DNA of 64,000 nt. Source: Gossypium raimondii (lineage: Eukaryota; Streptophyta; Magnoliopsida; Malvales; Malvaceae). This document shows positions 1 through 12,461 of this stretch, piece by piece; positions within the stretch are counted from its first letter, which is position 1; every line of letters begins with the position of its first letter. The stretch covers positions 5,394,001 through 5,458,000 of the forward strand of contig NC_068569.1 of NCBI RefSeq assembly GCF_025698545.1. Reading direction: 5' to 3'. Below the pieces are notes generated by a model. That model was not told the DNA's origin. It did no database searches and saw only the letters and a list, made by a program, of their open reading frames with translations. The translations under genes and the position numbers were made by a program.

Positions 1-94
1 ATATGGGACTAAACTTCTTGCATCTCTCTGTGCTTGTGTGAGTCTTATTGTATTTCTCTTTATATTGAGCTTAATATGTATGTGATGCTTATAG

Positions 95-2763
95 GTTCTG
101 CACGACTGGACTTCCTAGTGATATTGTTGTTGAAGTTGGAGAAATGTCCTTTCATCTTCACAAGGTAATTTTGCCTCATCATATTTAGTACTTTCTTATT
201 GATGTGCCTGAGGAGTAATGACCCTCTTGTACTTGTTGAAATTCACTGAATTTAATATGTTTATCAAATCTTGATGCATATTTTATCACCTTATGCAAAA
301 ATAAAGATAGGAAATCCTTGCCATGTCCCACACCATCTTTCTGAGACCTCATATATCAGTTTCTCATGAGTTGAGATGGTACTTTTCCTATGTTTTCATG
401 CTTTTCCTTTTAAGGATCTATAATGCAAGTCCTTTAAATGAACTTGTACCTGTTGTCACATGCATGTTAAAATGAAGTGTCTATTGTCAAATAACTAGTG
501 ATCTTTAAGTTCCTAATTGTCTTAACTTTCCTTTGGTGCAGTTCCCTTTACTCTCTAGAAGTGGGGTTATGGAAAGATTAATTGCAGAAGCATCTGAAGA
601 AGGTGAAGAAAAGTGTTCCATATGCCTCCCTGACATTCCTGGAGGGGCCAAAACTTTTGAACTTGTCGCCAAGTTCTGCTATGGTGTGAAACTTGAACTC
701 ACTGCCTCAAATGTTGTGTACCTTCGAAGTGCTGCTGAGCATTTAGAAATGACCGAGGAATATGGGGAAGGCAATCTTATTACCAAGACTGAAACCTTCC
801 TTAATCAAGTAGTCCTCCGAAATTGGAAAGACTCCCTGAGAGCACTTCAAACCTGTGATGATATTATCTCTTATGACGATGGACTGAACGTTACAAAAAG
901 GTGCATCGAATCATTAGCCATGAAGGCATCTACCGACCCAAACCTTTCTGGGTGGCCCATAATGGAATATGGTGGTCCTATGCAGAGTCCTGGTGGAAGT
1001 GTGTTGTGGAATGGGATAAGTACAGGGGCTAGAGTAAAAAATACAAGTTCAGATTGGTGGTATGAGGATGCATCAACTTTAAGTTTTCCTCGCTATAAGA
1101 GATTGATTGCAGTCATGGAATCTCGTGGTATCAGACAGGAGATCATTGCTGGGTCTCTTACTTTTTATGCAAAAAAGTATCTACCTGGTTTGAACAGGTG
1201 CCAGGGTGCTACTGATACTAATTCTAGTACCTGTGTGGCACCTGTGGCCTTAGAGGCTCCTCCGTCAGAAGAAGATCAGAAACTTTTGCTGGAGGAGATT
1301 GATAGGTTGCTTCCTATTCAGAAAGGCCTTGTCCCCACCAACTTTCTCTTTGGACTGCTTCAAACAGCCTTAATTCTTCAAGTAAGCCCCTCCTATATAT
1401 CTAACTTTGAGAAAAGGATTGGAATGCAGCTTGATCAAGCAACACTGGAAGATCTCCTGATACCTAATTTCTCCTGTTCTATGGAAACACTATATAATGT
1501 TGACTGTGTGCAGCAAATTCTTGAACATTTTCTTGCAATGGACCAGATCACGGGTGGAGCCTCTCCATCTTTGGTTGATGATGGTCAGATTACCGCCTCG
1601 CCTTCATTAACACCAGTTACACTGGTAGCCAAGCTAATTGATGGGTACCTTGCAGAGGTTGCCTCTGATGTTAATTTGAAGCTCCCCAAGTTTCAGGCTC
1701 TTGCTGCTTCTGTTCCTGACTACGCCAGGCACTTGGATGATGGTCTGTATCGTGCAGTAGACATTTATCTGAAGGTACCGTCCCTACTGCACACATTTGC
1801 TACTTATGTTGTTTCTTCAGTTTGATATGCTGTAAATATAGCTGCAACTGGTTCACTAATCCAGGACCCTTGTCACAACTCTACCCAAATGCATCATTCC
1901 TATGCTTTAACCTCAATTCATGTTGACCTTAGATTAGGATTCACACATTTTAAAGAGACATAAGTTGTCAATGCAGGATGTTTATGTCCTTGGATCATTG
2001 TTGTCAATGCAGGATATTTATGTCCTTGGTTCATTGTCTGGGTATCTGGCATTTTAACATGATTACCTAAGTTGCTTCTCTCATCTGCTTGAAACAAAGT
2101 TAATGGGCCCAAAAAGCCAAATCTTATATGCATGGGTTATAGGAAGAAGTTTGATGAGAAGGCAAACACCATAATTTTTGTTCAAACTTGTTAACTTTCC
2201 TATGCTAATCAAACTTGCAGTCACACCCATGGTTGTCTGAATCTGAGAAAGAACAACTATGCCAGCTGATGGACTGCCAGAAGCTCTCCTTGGAAGCATG
2301 CACCCATGCTGCACAGAATGAGAGACTGCCACTAAGAATAGTTGTCCAAATCCTGTTCTTTGAGCAGCTTCAGCTTAGGACTTCAATCACAGGTTGCCTT
2401 TTGGTTTCCGATAATCTTGATGGATCTCGACAAAGCGGGCTTGCAGGGCCCACGGAAAGAGGCTGGGCCTCAACCGCGAGAGAAAATCAGGTTTTGAAAG
2501 TAGGCATGGATAACATGAGAACACGGGTTTCTGAGCTTGAGAAGGAATGCTCGAACATGAAACAAGAAATCGAAAGGCTAGGTCGGGTAAAGAGCTTCAC
2601 TTGGGGAAATGTCTCGAAGAGATTTGGATTCAAATTGAAGTCTCGAATGTGCAGTGCTCAGGAGGGTTCTATTAGCAACCAGAATACTGAAAGTAGAAAG
2701 AATGAGAAATTAAAAGACAGGCAAGGACAACACAAGAAAAACTCAACTCCAAAATTCAGATAG
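95..2763 (+). CDS. NPH3/RPT2-like (NRL) BTB-domain protein, 5' truncated by window edge
   Basis: Three coding exons are visible: 95-164, 542-1774 and 2221-2763 (stop TAG at 2761). All have AG/GT borders and matching phase; the first begins in mid-codon, so at least one 5' exon lies outside the window. About 614 residues are present, near full NRL length (roughly 600-670). Exon 1 and the start of exon 2 give the end of a BTB/POZ domain ([19 protein letters not shown], then FPLLSRSG). The NPH3 domain follows, with [19 protein letters not shown] and, across the last intron, the conserved block [20 protein letters not shown] / [20 protein letters not shown]. The C-terminus has a short coiled coil ([18 protein letters not shown]) and a basic tail ([20 protein letters not shown]). 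NRL proteins are plasma-membrane adaptors for CUL3 ubiquitin ligases in phototropin and auxin-transport signalling. The subfamily member cannot be fixed from sequence alone. Confidence 0.93.
1965..2036. repeat. 36-bp tandem duplication inside the last NRL intron
   Basis: Two head-to-tail 36-bp units (1965-2000 and 2001-2036) begin ttgtcaatgcaggat and end tcattg. They differ at only two positions, so the duplication looks recent. It lies in the intron 1775-2220 and has no coding effect. Confidence 0.9.
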
Positions 2764-3265
2764 GTAAAACTATTGATTTTCTCGTCTTTGTTATCCTATT
2801 GTCTCATTGTTTGTTAAGTTCTTATTGTTTTGTACTTTTAAACTTTGCTAAACTAACGTCCCTCCTTTGATCTCACTGTAATGTGTGCCTTACCTTTTTC
2901 TTGCTCCTTAATCGTGTAATCGAGATGATTGAAGAAACTGTAATTTAATTTGTTTCAGATTATGTAGCAACATTGGGATTCTGATTAGTGATTGGATTTT
3001 TTTTCATTATATAACAACTAAATATAAGATCTCCCATTTTCACTGCTGGAATAGAAAACATTACAAATACTGATAAGTTCGATTCCGGAGGAAGTTCATA
3101 AGTTTCTATCACCAGAAGTGGCTTTAAGAGTATAATAATAATTATATACACTGTTATTCAAGATGTGAACCTAGAGTTTAGCAACATAAAACATACTAAA
3201 GATGTTACATATAACCCCTTCCTTGATCTCCACTGGTAATGCATGCAAGAAATAAATTAAAAGCG
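2764..3265. other. Intergenic: 3' flanks of the NRL and first BURP genes
   Basis: The two genes converge here. AT-rich sequence with T-runs consistent with 3'UTRs on both strands; no further gene seen. Confidence 0.6.
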
Positions 3266-4422
3266 TTAATGAGCAAATCGATTTGGAACCCAAACGAGGC
3301 TCTCTCTCATGAGGAAATGGCAAATGGGGACTGATCCTGGTTTTACTTTAAGAAGCAGAAAAGCGATGTGGTTTGGGTTCCAAGCTGATGTATCTCTATG
3401 GCAAACAGCTAAAGCATTAGCTTTTGTTCCATGTTTTCCAACCAAAGGAACCCTATACACTGCTGTTTTATCAAGTGAATGACATAGAAACACGGCGTAG
3501 GGATATTTCATCTTATGGCAAACTATATCTTTTTCTCCCATCAGTATCGTTCCCTCGTTAGCAACACTAAAATCCTGGTTTTCAGTTTCTTTTTCCACCT
3601 CACTTGACAGCACTTGAATATCGTTCCCGAATTTCCTAACACTTAAATCCACCAACGACTCTAACGACGCCGCACAGTACATGTCTTCCCCTTCAATGAC
3701 CCGTCTCTCGCACATTGCAATCGTTCGATTCATTGCCTTAGCTTCCCTTGATTCAGGTTTCAGCGAAAAGAGCTTCAAAATCCCCGGAAACTCGTCACTC
3801 GAAAAGGGTATTGACTCTGCAACTCGACGAGACAAGAACGGAACCTCATTCCTTGCCTTAGCCTTACTGAAATATTCTAGTTTCACCTTCTTACCAGGGT
3901 ATAGATCATTTTCGAAGAAATACATAGTTATGTTGGTTCGGGAAATAATACTCCCACGTCCAAATCCCATGCTTGGATCAGCGTTTCCATAGTCGCCATC
4001 ATTGATTGAATCTTCCTTCCTCGTAACAACCCAAGGTTTGTTTCCTACATGGGATATAATATAATTTTTATCTCAAGCTAATATATTTGATGTATTTATT
4101 ACCGATGAAATCAAATGCAATTGAATTAATGAACCTGCTGCTGGGTGTAAAAGACGATGTTTCAAGGCTTTTGGCATTGGGGTGTGAGGGAACACTGATT
4201 TCCAGTGAACCTCAGCTGGTAGATCAGCTGAAGCATGGCTAACCCCACATAATGCAAGCTGCCAAAGTGTTAGAAGAATTGCCATTAGTTTAAACTAAGT
4301 ATAAAAAATAAAATAAAACAAAAGCAAAAGGCATTGAGAAATGAAGAGCTAGCAAAAACTACTAGTAAACTTTCTCTACTTACTATGAGTAAAATGAAGA
4401 TGAAAAAGAAATTGAACTCCAT
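3266..4422 (-). CDS. BURP-domain secreted protein, first copy of the array
   Basis: Three exons in minus orientation: 4422-4384 (13 codons), 4258-4135 and 4044-3266, total 942 nt or 313 aa, all with GT/AG borders and consistent phase. Exon 1 plus the start of exon 2 encode a hydrophobic signal peptide (MEFNFFFIFILLI then LALCGVSHASA). Next comes the conserved BURP N-terminal segment LPAEVHWKSVFPHTPMPKAL, a short linker, and a C-terminal BURP domain opening with MYFFENDLYPGKK. The four CH pairs are present: CHKMKYPYAVFLCH (ten-residue spacing), CHRDTSAW and ICHF. The protein ends WVPNRFAH. BURP proteins (RD22, USP, BNM2, PG1-beta types) are secreted or apoplastic; this one has no repeat-rich linker, so it is nearest the short USP/BNM2/Sali3-2 kind. 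Biochemical function is generally unknown. An ATG at 4285 is not the true start, because it lies in intron 1. Confidence 0.92.
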
Positions 4423-4480
4423 CCTAACTTATTAATAATATGTTAAGGAGAAATGATAACAGTGATAATGTAATGGAAAC

Positions 4481-4490
4481 TTTATAAAGG
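4481..4490 (-). promoter_or_regulatory. Putative TATA box of first BURP gene
   Basis: Read on the minus strand this is CCTTTATAAAG, about 60-65 nt upstream of the ATG at 4422. Spacing suits a plant core promoter with a short leader. Confidence 0.55.
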
Positions 4491-5416
4491 AAGCGGGCTG
4501 CTTTGTGATGAAACCAAAGTTTGTGAAATTCCCAAAGTGGAGGTTTGGATCCCTTCCAATCCTAGATGAAGTCAACTGTTGTTTGTCTCATTGCATCAAT
4601 GCATTCTCACTTTAAATTCAATTTTGATTGAATAAAAATTGTTTTTAAATTTTTATTTGTAAATTTAGTGAGATTTAAACCTATAAACAATATCATTAAA
4701 TTTATTTATGAATTTTTTAATAGATCGGTAGATTGAACTGAAAATAGGTTGACCCACTGCCGATTTTAATTCCCATGTCCACGACACGCCATTCAATCCT
4801 GTTAAATCATTAATTAAATAAGTTACTTTTGTCCATAGCCAAAGTCAACACTGTCGGCAAGTTACAACTTTTCTTGTGGCACAACTTTTATAATAACACC
4901 ATTTCATTTATCTTTAAAAAAAGATCTTGTAATATGACAGCATTTTAATTCATTTATTATTTACGATCAATTAGAATTTTAAAAAATTCAGATTTTGAAT
5001 CCTGTAGAGTGGGCATTTTTTTACCCAATCGTTAAATGGGTTGCTCTCATTGGACTACAGATGGCTCCAATGGATCTGTTGCGCATATATATCAAGGTTC
5101 AAGTATTTTTTTGCCAATGTTCATTCATCCAACTTTCTAGTAAAATTAATTTCTTGTCGACAATGATATATTTTCACCATGTGAAATCCATTGTTATTCA
5201 TCGGTAGGATGAAAGAGAGTACAAGTTTGCAACACATATGTAACATGGAATGTCTTTCCTTAATATATTTTTATTACAAAGTATTGTAGGATATTCGTCT
5301 TGGAAATTTTAAAAAAAATTATTTGATGCTTTTTTTTTATTTTTTTTAGAACAAAATTTATTTGGCGCTTATGCAGCACTTTAAGGTGACATTTTGGTTA
5401 CAACGCTGCGCATAGT
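4491..5416. other. Intergenic DNA between BURP copies 1 and 2
   Basis: AT-rich. It holds the distal promoter of the first BURP gene and the 3' flank of the second. A 70-codon plus-strand open frame at 4995-5207 has no recognisable domain and is not called. No RNA gene seen. Confidence 0.5.
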
Positions 5417-8160
5417 TCATTTCCGAACCCAGGCGAGGGTATCTCTAACAGCAAAATGGCAAATGGGGACAGTTCCTGGCTTAACTTTAAGAATCTCAAA
5501 GACAGGGTGATTGGGGCTCCAAGCGGATGTATCTTTGTGGCAAATAACTAAAGCTTTGGCTTTTGTCCCATCCATGCCCACCAGTGGAACTTTATACACC
5601 ACTGTACTGTCGATTGAATGGCATAAGAACACAGCATATGGATAGCTCATTTTGTGGCAAACAAGCTCCTCTTCCCCCATATTTTGTATTCCCCTTCCGA
5701 TGGTAAACACTGGGTTATTAGTTTCTTTCGCAAGCTCGTTGGCTAGTAACTGGATATTTTTCCCAAGCTTTGAAACACTGGAATCAACAAACGACTCGAA
5801 CGAAGTGGCACAAAATATTTCTTCTCCACGCAGCCCTTCTCTTTCACAAACATTAATTGTTTGTTCCATATCATTGGCTTCCATTGATTCGGGATCCAGG
5901 GAGAAGAGATTTAGAATTTGAGGAAACTCGTTATACGAAAAGGGTATTGACCGAGCAACTTGTTGAGGCAAGAAGGTAGTCAAGTCCCACGTCTTGGCGA
6001 GTAGTGGTAAATTCACCCTCTTACCAGGGTGCAGATCCTCTTGGAAGAAGAACATTGTTCCATTTATTGCAGCGCTCCCATGTTTCTTGTTTCCTACATA
6101 TGGTTTGCAAAGAGGTGAAAATCATGTTGGACTCATTCAGTTGCATCAATTTACTAACTAGTTTAGAGATATTGAATTCAATTTTAAAACTGTTGGCTTA
6201 AACCATAATTTATGGTGACGATTTATTAAGAAGAAGATGATGGAAAACATGAAAATAATATATGCCATGGATTACAAACTGTTGGGTTTCATAAATATAA
6301 ACATTTTAAAGAGTTTATACCTTTAGATTTCTCCCCATAAATTGTGAAGGGAGTGATCCTTTGTTTTGAGCTCCTTGCTTGAACCTGTTATTCACTTGAA
6401 ACAACTTGATTTATTTTTTCCAACAAAATAATTTATATATAACTTATATAAAGTTTATATGTGAAAAAAAGAGTGATAAAATTGAAGCATAGTCAATTTT
6501 TCAATCTTTTCTTTTCACTAAGAAATGGGATAATGAAAATAAATCCACTAAAATTATTTTATTTTTATCCCGAAATCTCCAACTTTACTATTTATTGTCA
6601 TTCAAGATTTTACATGATGTAAGTGAACTTTTCATAAAGAAAATATTTTAAAGAGTTTATACCTTTAGATTCTTTTCCATAAATGATAAAGGGGTTAATA
6701 GGAGCATTCACGCCTTTTGATTTTTATTTGTGCCATCCTTATTTTTGAGTTCCTTCCTTGAAGCTTCTGTTCAAATAAAACAACTTAATTTAATTATAGG
6801 TAGTATTAGTTTCTCAATTTTATTTTCTTCTCACTAAGCAATGGAATAGTAAAACAAATCAACCAAAATTATCATTAAGCTTTTAAATGATGTGTCACTT
6901 GAACATACTGTCATAACTTTTAAACTATTTTCACAAAAAAAAATACTTTTAAAATCTATACCTTTTGATTTTTTTCCGTAAATTATGAAAGGATTGATAG
7001 GAGCATTCACGCCTTTAGGTTGTCTTTTTGTATTCGTGTTCTCGTAAATTATGAAAGGGTTGATAGGCGCATCTTTATCTTTGAACTCCTTGCTTGAATC
7101 TCCTACTCACATGAAACAACTTAATTAAATGTATACCTCATAATGTATTTATGCACATTTGCTTTAAAAATAATATAAAAAGGAATTGGGAATAAAGAAT
7201 CTATACTTATAAAGTTACATATATTTTATATTTGATGCGTTAATAATGTATATATAAATGGTAAGTGAAATAGATTTCAATTCATTAAAAATGAAAAAAA
7301 AAACAGTAAGAATTTAAAAAATTAATTAGGTAAAGGGACAAAAATGGAGGATTCATTTTCATAAAAAAAATATTATGCCCATTAACTCAACACAATAAAT
7401 TTTGAAATTATGAAAAGAATTTATATTTATAAATCAATAAATATTAGTTTTAAATTTTTATTTTATATAAATCTTAAAAATATATACACATAATGAAATT
7501 TGAGCTTAAGATGTAATAATATTCACTATCTCAACTTTACAATTCCAATTATAGTCAATTTTATATAATCTTTCTCTAAATTTGTTACATATTTTTTCTC
7601 TAATATCGTGAGTGTGTCATAATCTAGTATAAACTTATTAACATAGAATTAGGTTTTCCATGTTTTGTGAGAGTAGTTATGAATTTTACATTATTTGAAC
7701 TTGTATGAAATTTTTTTTTTAAGACGAAATTGTCAGATTGAGTAAGTAAAAATAAACAATATTTTGCAAGTGGAAATAGATAGGAGTTGTTGAAACATTT
7801 ACCATAATCATTATCGAGAAGTAATTAATTATGAAGAAATGGAATCGAAAACAAACCGGCAGGTGGTGGTAAAATGTCTTTCAAAGCTTTGGGCATGGGA
7901 GTGTTTGGAAACACAGATATCCAGTGATCTTCCTCTGGCAACGTACCATGCTTTCCTGCAAAGGCAAGCTGGAATATGGAAACCCAACAATGTTTAATTA
8001 ATGAACAAAAACCATCACCCTTCACTTACATGTGCTAACATGCAAATGATTATAGCTATAGATAAAGAAATAATTAAGGGGTCAATTAATTAGCGAAGGA
8101 TGCTATTTTACGACTTACGTTAAGTAAAGAGAAAATGAGAAGGAAATGAAGAGTTGCCAT
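5417..8160 (-). CDS. BURP-domain secreted protein, second copy, with long intron and candidate cassette exon
   Basis: Core exons in minus orientation: 8160-8119 (14 codons), 7968-7857 and 6093-5417, total 831 nt or 276 aa. The signal peptide is MATLHFLLIFSLLNLAFAG, followed by LPEEDHWISVFPNTPMPKAL and a BURP domain from MFFFQEDLHPGKR with all CH pairs (CHKMSYPYAVFLCH, CHKDTSAWSPNH, ICHF). It ends LAWVRK. The second intron (6094-7856) is about 1.76 kb, against 90 bp in the first copy. It contains a phase 1-1 open exon at 7102-6962 that would add 47 residues and raise the product to 323 aa. An in-frame ATG at 8178 would add six residues, but it lies at the expected transcription start below the TATA at about 8206, so 8160 is preferred. 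Role inferred only from family: a secreted wall or stress-related BURP protein. Confidence 0.9.
6321..6384 (-). pseudogene. Second decayed copy of the BURP cassette exon
   Basis: 64 nt between ATAACAG and AAAG/GTATAA on the minus strand. It begins like the intact exon (SSKEL) but has lost bases before the PFTIYGEKSK-like end, so the frame breaks and a TAA follows. Confidence 0.55.
6663..6766 (-). pseudogene. Decayed copy of the BURP cassette exon
   Basis: Minus-strand sequence resembles the 6962-7102 exon, with an AACAG acceptor and an AAAG/GTATAA donor, and encodes NAPINPFIIYGKESK in one frame. Its length (104 nt) is not a multiple of three. In the frame set by exon 2 it meets a TGA just before the conserved motif. 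An internal AG (CAAAAG|GC) would rescue the frame but lacks a good pyrimidine tract. Confidence 0.6.
6962..7102 (-). other. Candidate cassette exon of the second BURP gene (141 nt, phase 1-1)
   Basis: In minus orientation the segment is bounded by GTGAGTAG on the 5' side and GGTATAGA on the 3' side. It is open in the frame set by exon 2, and its length is 47 codons exactly, so inclusion keeps the BURP frame. The peptide holds the motif APINPFIIY twice, and ends YGKKSK. It would form a linker between the N-terminal BURP segment and the BURP domain, where family members often carry repeats. Splice use is inferred from sequence only. Confidence 0.6.
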
Positions 8161-8202
8161 GAAATGAAATGAAAGCATGGATCCAACTGCATAAGCATCA
8201 TC

Positions 8203-8213
8203 ATCATATATAG
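8203..8213 (-). promoter_or_regulatory. Putative TATA box of second BURP gene
   Basis: CTATATATG on the minus strand, about 45 nt upstream of the preferred ATG at 8160. Confidence 0.5.
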
Positions 8214-10222
8214 TTAACAATCATTGGAGTTTCCTCCCATTCTTCCCATATATTTCTATGTAGATACTATTAATTTTTTATGGATCTGATGGATCTGACT
8301 TCAACAATATTACTGTTTAAGTTTTGTTTTAATTTTTAATGAACCTATCTACCTTTTACTCGGAGGCATTGTTTTTACGTAAGTTATGGTTTTCAGGTTG
8401 CCGATCCTTTGACTTGGCATTCGATGCAAACAAAGCTAGTTTTTTTTTACGTATTTGATAAGCTAACCTTGGTTTTCATGTTTTGTCTTAGGCAAGATTA
8501 TTACGTTGCAATTAATGCAGCGGCTCAAAACAAGGTTATAATATAATGCAAGTGATTTTGTATTTTGACATCCACGAAGTTTAAAGTGATGCTAAATTAC
8601 TACATAGAAAAATTCATTTCGACCCTCAAGTTTAAAATATTTAACTAAAATAGCAAAGGTATTCTAAACATAACTTTTTAGGCAAACGCATTTTTAAAAA
8701 ATAACTATAACTTTTATAGCAATAACCCTAACAAGTAGCTTGTTTATTAAAATTATATTTTAATCCTTTAAAACAATATTCTATTAACAATTTAACATTT
8801 CTCAAGGGATGGGTATATCAAGATTTGGATCTTGATTTTTTTTTGACAATTTGCAACGCCCATAATTGTGGCTTTGCGGACAACCAATGTGAAAAGTATG
8901 TATAAAAAAGCTATGACAGACTACAAAAAGTTTAAATAGCATAACTCTTTTCTTTTCTTTTCTTTTTATTTGGATTAAGGTAAGGAGAAGAAAACAAAAT
9001 TAAAGAAGGGAGAAAAGACAACATTTTCATTATTTTTTAAAATATAATGTTTTTTTATATTATGCACATCCGTTTTATAATCTATTTTCAGGGTTTGTAG
9101 TTGCCTTTTCAACAATGTTATCTCTAGAATTCAAACTTACATTTTATCCTTAAGAGTGTAATGCGACTTACCATTATACCTAACTAATATTCCACAACAA
9201 TCTAGATAATTTCTATAGGTGAAATTCATATATGAGACTAGACGTAGGGATTGGCAACTGTATGAAAAGTAGGGTAGGAGGGAGGTGCTAATATTTGTGT
9301 CTTTGTATTGGTATTGTGTTCGTAATACTAGAGATTCATATTTGGACAGAATTATTTGAGGTTTGTTTTTGCTGATTATGATATGTTTTCAGATCCTATG
9401 AATCATTTATTATTATTTATGTAAACTAGATTTAGTTGATGGTTTTACTTTTCAAATGTTGCAGTACACTCTAAAATCATAATTTTAAAATAAAAATAAT
9501 TAAGTAGTGTATTTGTTATCTATTTTTAGGTTAATTTACCTTCTACATATACTCATCATAAATTAATTTGTACTTAATTCGTTGCAATGCTAAGATTGCT
9601 TCATCTATGCTGATTTGTGTGTTTCTCTATGAATTATGAATAGCCATATCAAAATGCATAGACACTTGACAAATTATCAAACACTAATAAAAGAAATGTT
9701 GCGAAATGACTATCCATACGAACTGCGAGCTCACCAAATATGCAAGCTCTACAAAACTGTGAGCTCATTAAACCTATGAGCTCTTCACTTTGCAAGTTGT
9801 CAACTTGTACTAAAACTGTGATAAATTTAGATTAGACATTTTGATAGGTAATTACACAGAAACCAACCAATAAAAAAAAGTTATATGAATCTAATCATTG
9901 AATTAAATCAAGTTGTAATTATTTTATTATTATTTTCAACTTATTTAAGGTTTATGATTTATATAATCTTAGTATCAACCTTTCATGTTAATAAAACAAT
10001 AGTTAATCCTATTTTCACTCAATTTTTTATTTGCTTTTGTTTTTCATTCAATCCTTCATCAAATATCCAAGCAGAGATGAAATATCCAATACATGCTTTA
10101 TATATACATACACACACTCTTCAACTAGGCTTATTTTATAAGGCCCGCAGGTTCCTAGTTGATGAGTTCAAACCCATTTAATGTGATTCCATAACCTTCA
10201 TTATAACGTGTTTTGGTGATAA
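8214..10222. other. Intergenic DNA between BURP copies 2 and 3
   Basis: About 2 kb of AT-rich sequence. Open frames such as 9885-10181 show no domain, signal peptide or codon regularity. No transposon ends recognised. Confidence 0.5.
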
Positions 10223-10338
10223 TTAGGAATTTTGGTTGGGAATCCAAACAAGGGCGTCTCTTGATAGAACATGGCAGATACGGAACAGTTCCTCGCTTTA
10301 ACTTTGAGAGTCTCAAAAGCCAAGTGTTCAAGGCTCCA

Positions 10339-12461
10339 TGTAACAATTCGTTTTTTAGTGGTGTCGAAAATAGTAGTTTTGGAGCCACCAAATCGATAAG
10401 TAAGTCCGTAAATATTATTATTTAACATGTACGAGTCAAATGTGATTTTTAAAAAAGTTTTTAATTTGATAATTTATGTTATATAAGTGATTTATTAAGT
10501 TCAAGAGGTTTTAGGAAATATATAAACTAAGCCGTAAATATTTTTATAAATATCTACAGAGTGTCATTAAGGTGGTATTAAAGTTTTAAGAAATTTAAAC
10601 GTTTTGATGGTTAATTAATTAAAAGGATCAAATTAAAAAGTGTATTTCGGGACTCCGTTCCCATAAATCGGACTCGTAAATATTTTTACGAAGCTAATTG
10701 TGTAGTTAATTAGGTTTTGATTAAGTGAATTTTCTTGAATTAAATGTAATTAGATATAAGGACTAAATTGCATATAGAGTGAAAGTTCAATTATAGATTA
10801 AAAAATTAAAGAAATTAAAGAAGAAATTATGTCATTGTACTCTTTAATGAGAACGCATAAGGTAAGATATTAAGTATATATTATATTATAATTATATTAT
10901 AATAAAACAAAATAAATAAAGAATAAATAAGAAAAGAAAGATAGATAGAAACTAAACAAAAATAAAAAGAAAGAACGAAAGAAAGAAAAGAAAAAGGAAA
11001 GAAAGTAAGGAGAAAGCCACGGACTTAGGGGCTTCAATTATTTAAAGTTCAATTTCTAACGTCGTACCGGAATCCTCGACTAAAAATTGGAAAGATAAAG
11101 TTAACGAGGAATAGCTCGGAATTTCTGATTTGTATTTCTATATTCCGAATTTAGTTGTTAATTGTTATTATTCAATTTAATGTATATGGTAAGTGTTGAG
11201 GTGAGAATTATTGAGTTTTGCAATTGAAATGGATTGATTTAGTATGTGACGAATTTATTGAATTTACATTGATTGAATTGGTATATATATTGAATATATT
11301 GATTATTTGAATTGAAATAAATATTGGTTTTATTTGAAAAGTGAATTGAAACCCTATTAATTGTATCGGGCTGAGTCGGATATAGATGGCATGCCATAGG
11401 ATTGGAAGGGTTAAGGGATTTCTTCGACTTTGAGTCGATGAGACACTGGGTGTCAATCTACTACTTCGGATTAATTCGATGAGGCACTGGATGTCAATTT
11501 ACTTCGGTTTAGTCGATGAGACACTGGGTGTTAATTTATTACTTCAAATTATTCAATGAAGCACTGGGTACCAAACTGGTGTGTTTTGGTTGGATCCGTG
11601 TATCCGTCTGAATCCGAGTCGTGTTAATAAGGGTAAATGAATAATAAAATTTTATAATTGATATTGAAATAATATGGTATGAGAAATGGAAGTGAAATAG
11701 TGTATTGAAAATAGAATGTGAAATATGTTGCAAATATATGGAATATATGAGTTATATACTCATGAAATAACTATGGAATGGATATTGCAATTGTATAATG
11801 AAATGTGAAATAAATTGTGAAAAGCTATTTATATAGCAAGTATGAGAATTAAGATATTTGTGAAATAAATGGAATATGATATGGTTGTTGTAATAATTTA
11901 ATATTAATATGTGTTTATATTTCAGTTGTATATTTATAATTTCTTATATTTAAATATCCGGATTATAGAAATACCACTGAGTTTATACTTAACGTACGGT
12001 TTTGTTTCTCGAGCGCAAGTTAAGTAATTAACTTTTAATCGCTGATTCAGCATCCAACAACGATCCCGAACTCAAACGTGGTGATGTTTATCCTTTTTGT
12101 CGGCATGTACCTAGGGTATCTAAATAATAGTTATTTTGTGGTTTGATTGTAAATGAGATTATAAGTTTAATTTTGGTTGGTTTTATACATATAAATATGT
12201 GTTTGTTTTTGAAGTCATATTATAGCATGATAAATTGAACTAAATCTAGATAGGTACATGTGAATTTAATTCTATATTTAAGTGCTCATGAATTAGGCAA
12301 TTTGATTTGAATTTGGTATGTTTATAATTTGGATTAAAATGATGCTTTGATGACTTGTTTTGATAACATGAAAATTTGAAATTTCTATTTGTTTAATCTG
12401 TAAACTCCGCTAATGTTCCGTAACCCGATTCTGACAAGGGATACGAGTTGGAGGTGTTACA
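10339..12461. mobile_element. LTR-like element (probable solo LTR, 2123 bp) inside the BURP pseudogene
   Basis: Begins tgtaacaattcg and ends ggaggtgttaca, the TG...CA form of an LTR. It is flanked by the perfect 5-bp duplication ctcca (10334-10338 and 12462-12466), and joining the flanks restores BURP coding sequence. No gag or pol frame is visible inside, so a solo LTR or a non-autonomous element fits best. It shares interior stretches with the element at 60249-62516, for example around 10526-10620 (ccgtaaatatttttataaat and gttttgatggttaatt). Family assignment (possibly long-LTR gypsy) is inference. Confidence 0.85.
11434..11580. repeat. About 40-bp minisatellite within the LTR-like element
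   Basis: Four imperfect units built on tcgatgagacactgggtgtc start near 11434, 11475, 11512 and 11552. The related element at 60249 has at most one diverged unit here, so the array expanded after the copies separated. Confidence 0.75.

Noticed and set aside
3681-3992. Plus-strand open frame of 103 codons opposite the first BURP gene
   Set aside because: It is the antisense shadow of a conserved BURP exon; no domain of its own. The same holds for 5652-5921 and 12701-13078.
6663-6766. Second cassette exon as a functional coding exon
   Set aside because: 104 nt and an in-frame TGA in the phase required; only a weak internal acceptor would rescue it.
10339-12461. Complete autonomous retrotransposon in the BURP pseudogene
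   Set aside because: No gag, protease, reverse transcriptase or integrase frame and no pair of internal LTRs; a solo LTR or non-autonomous unit fits.
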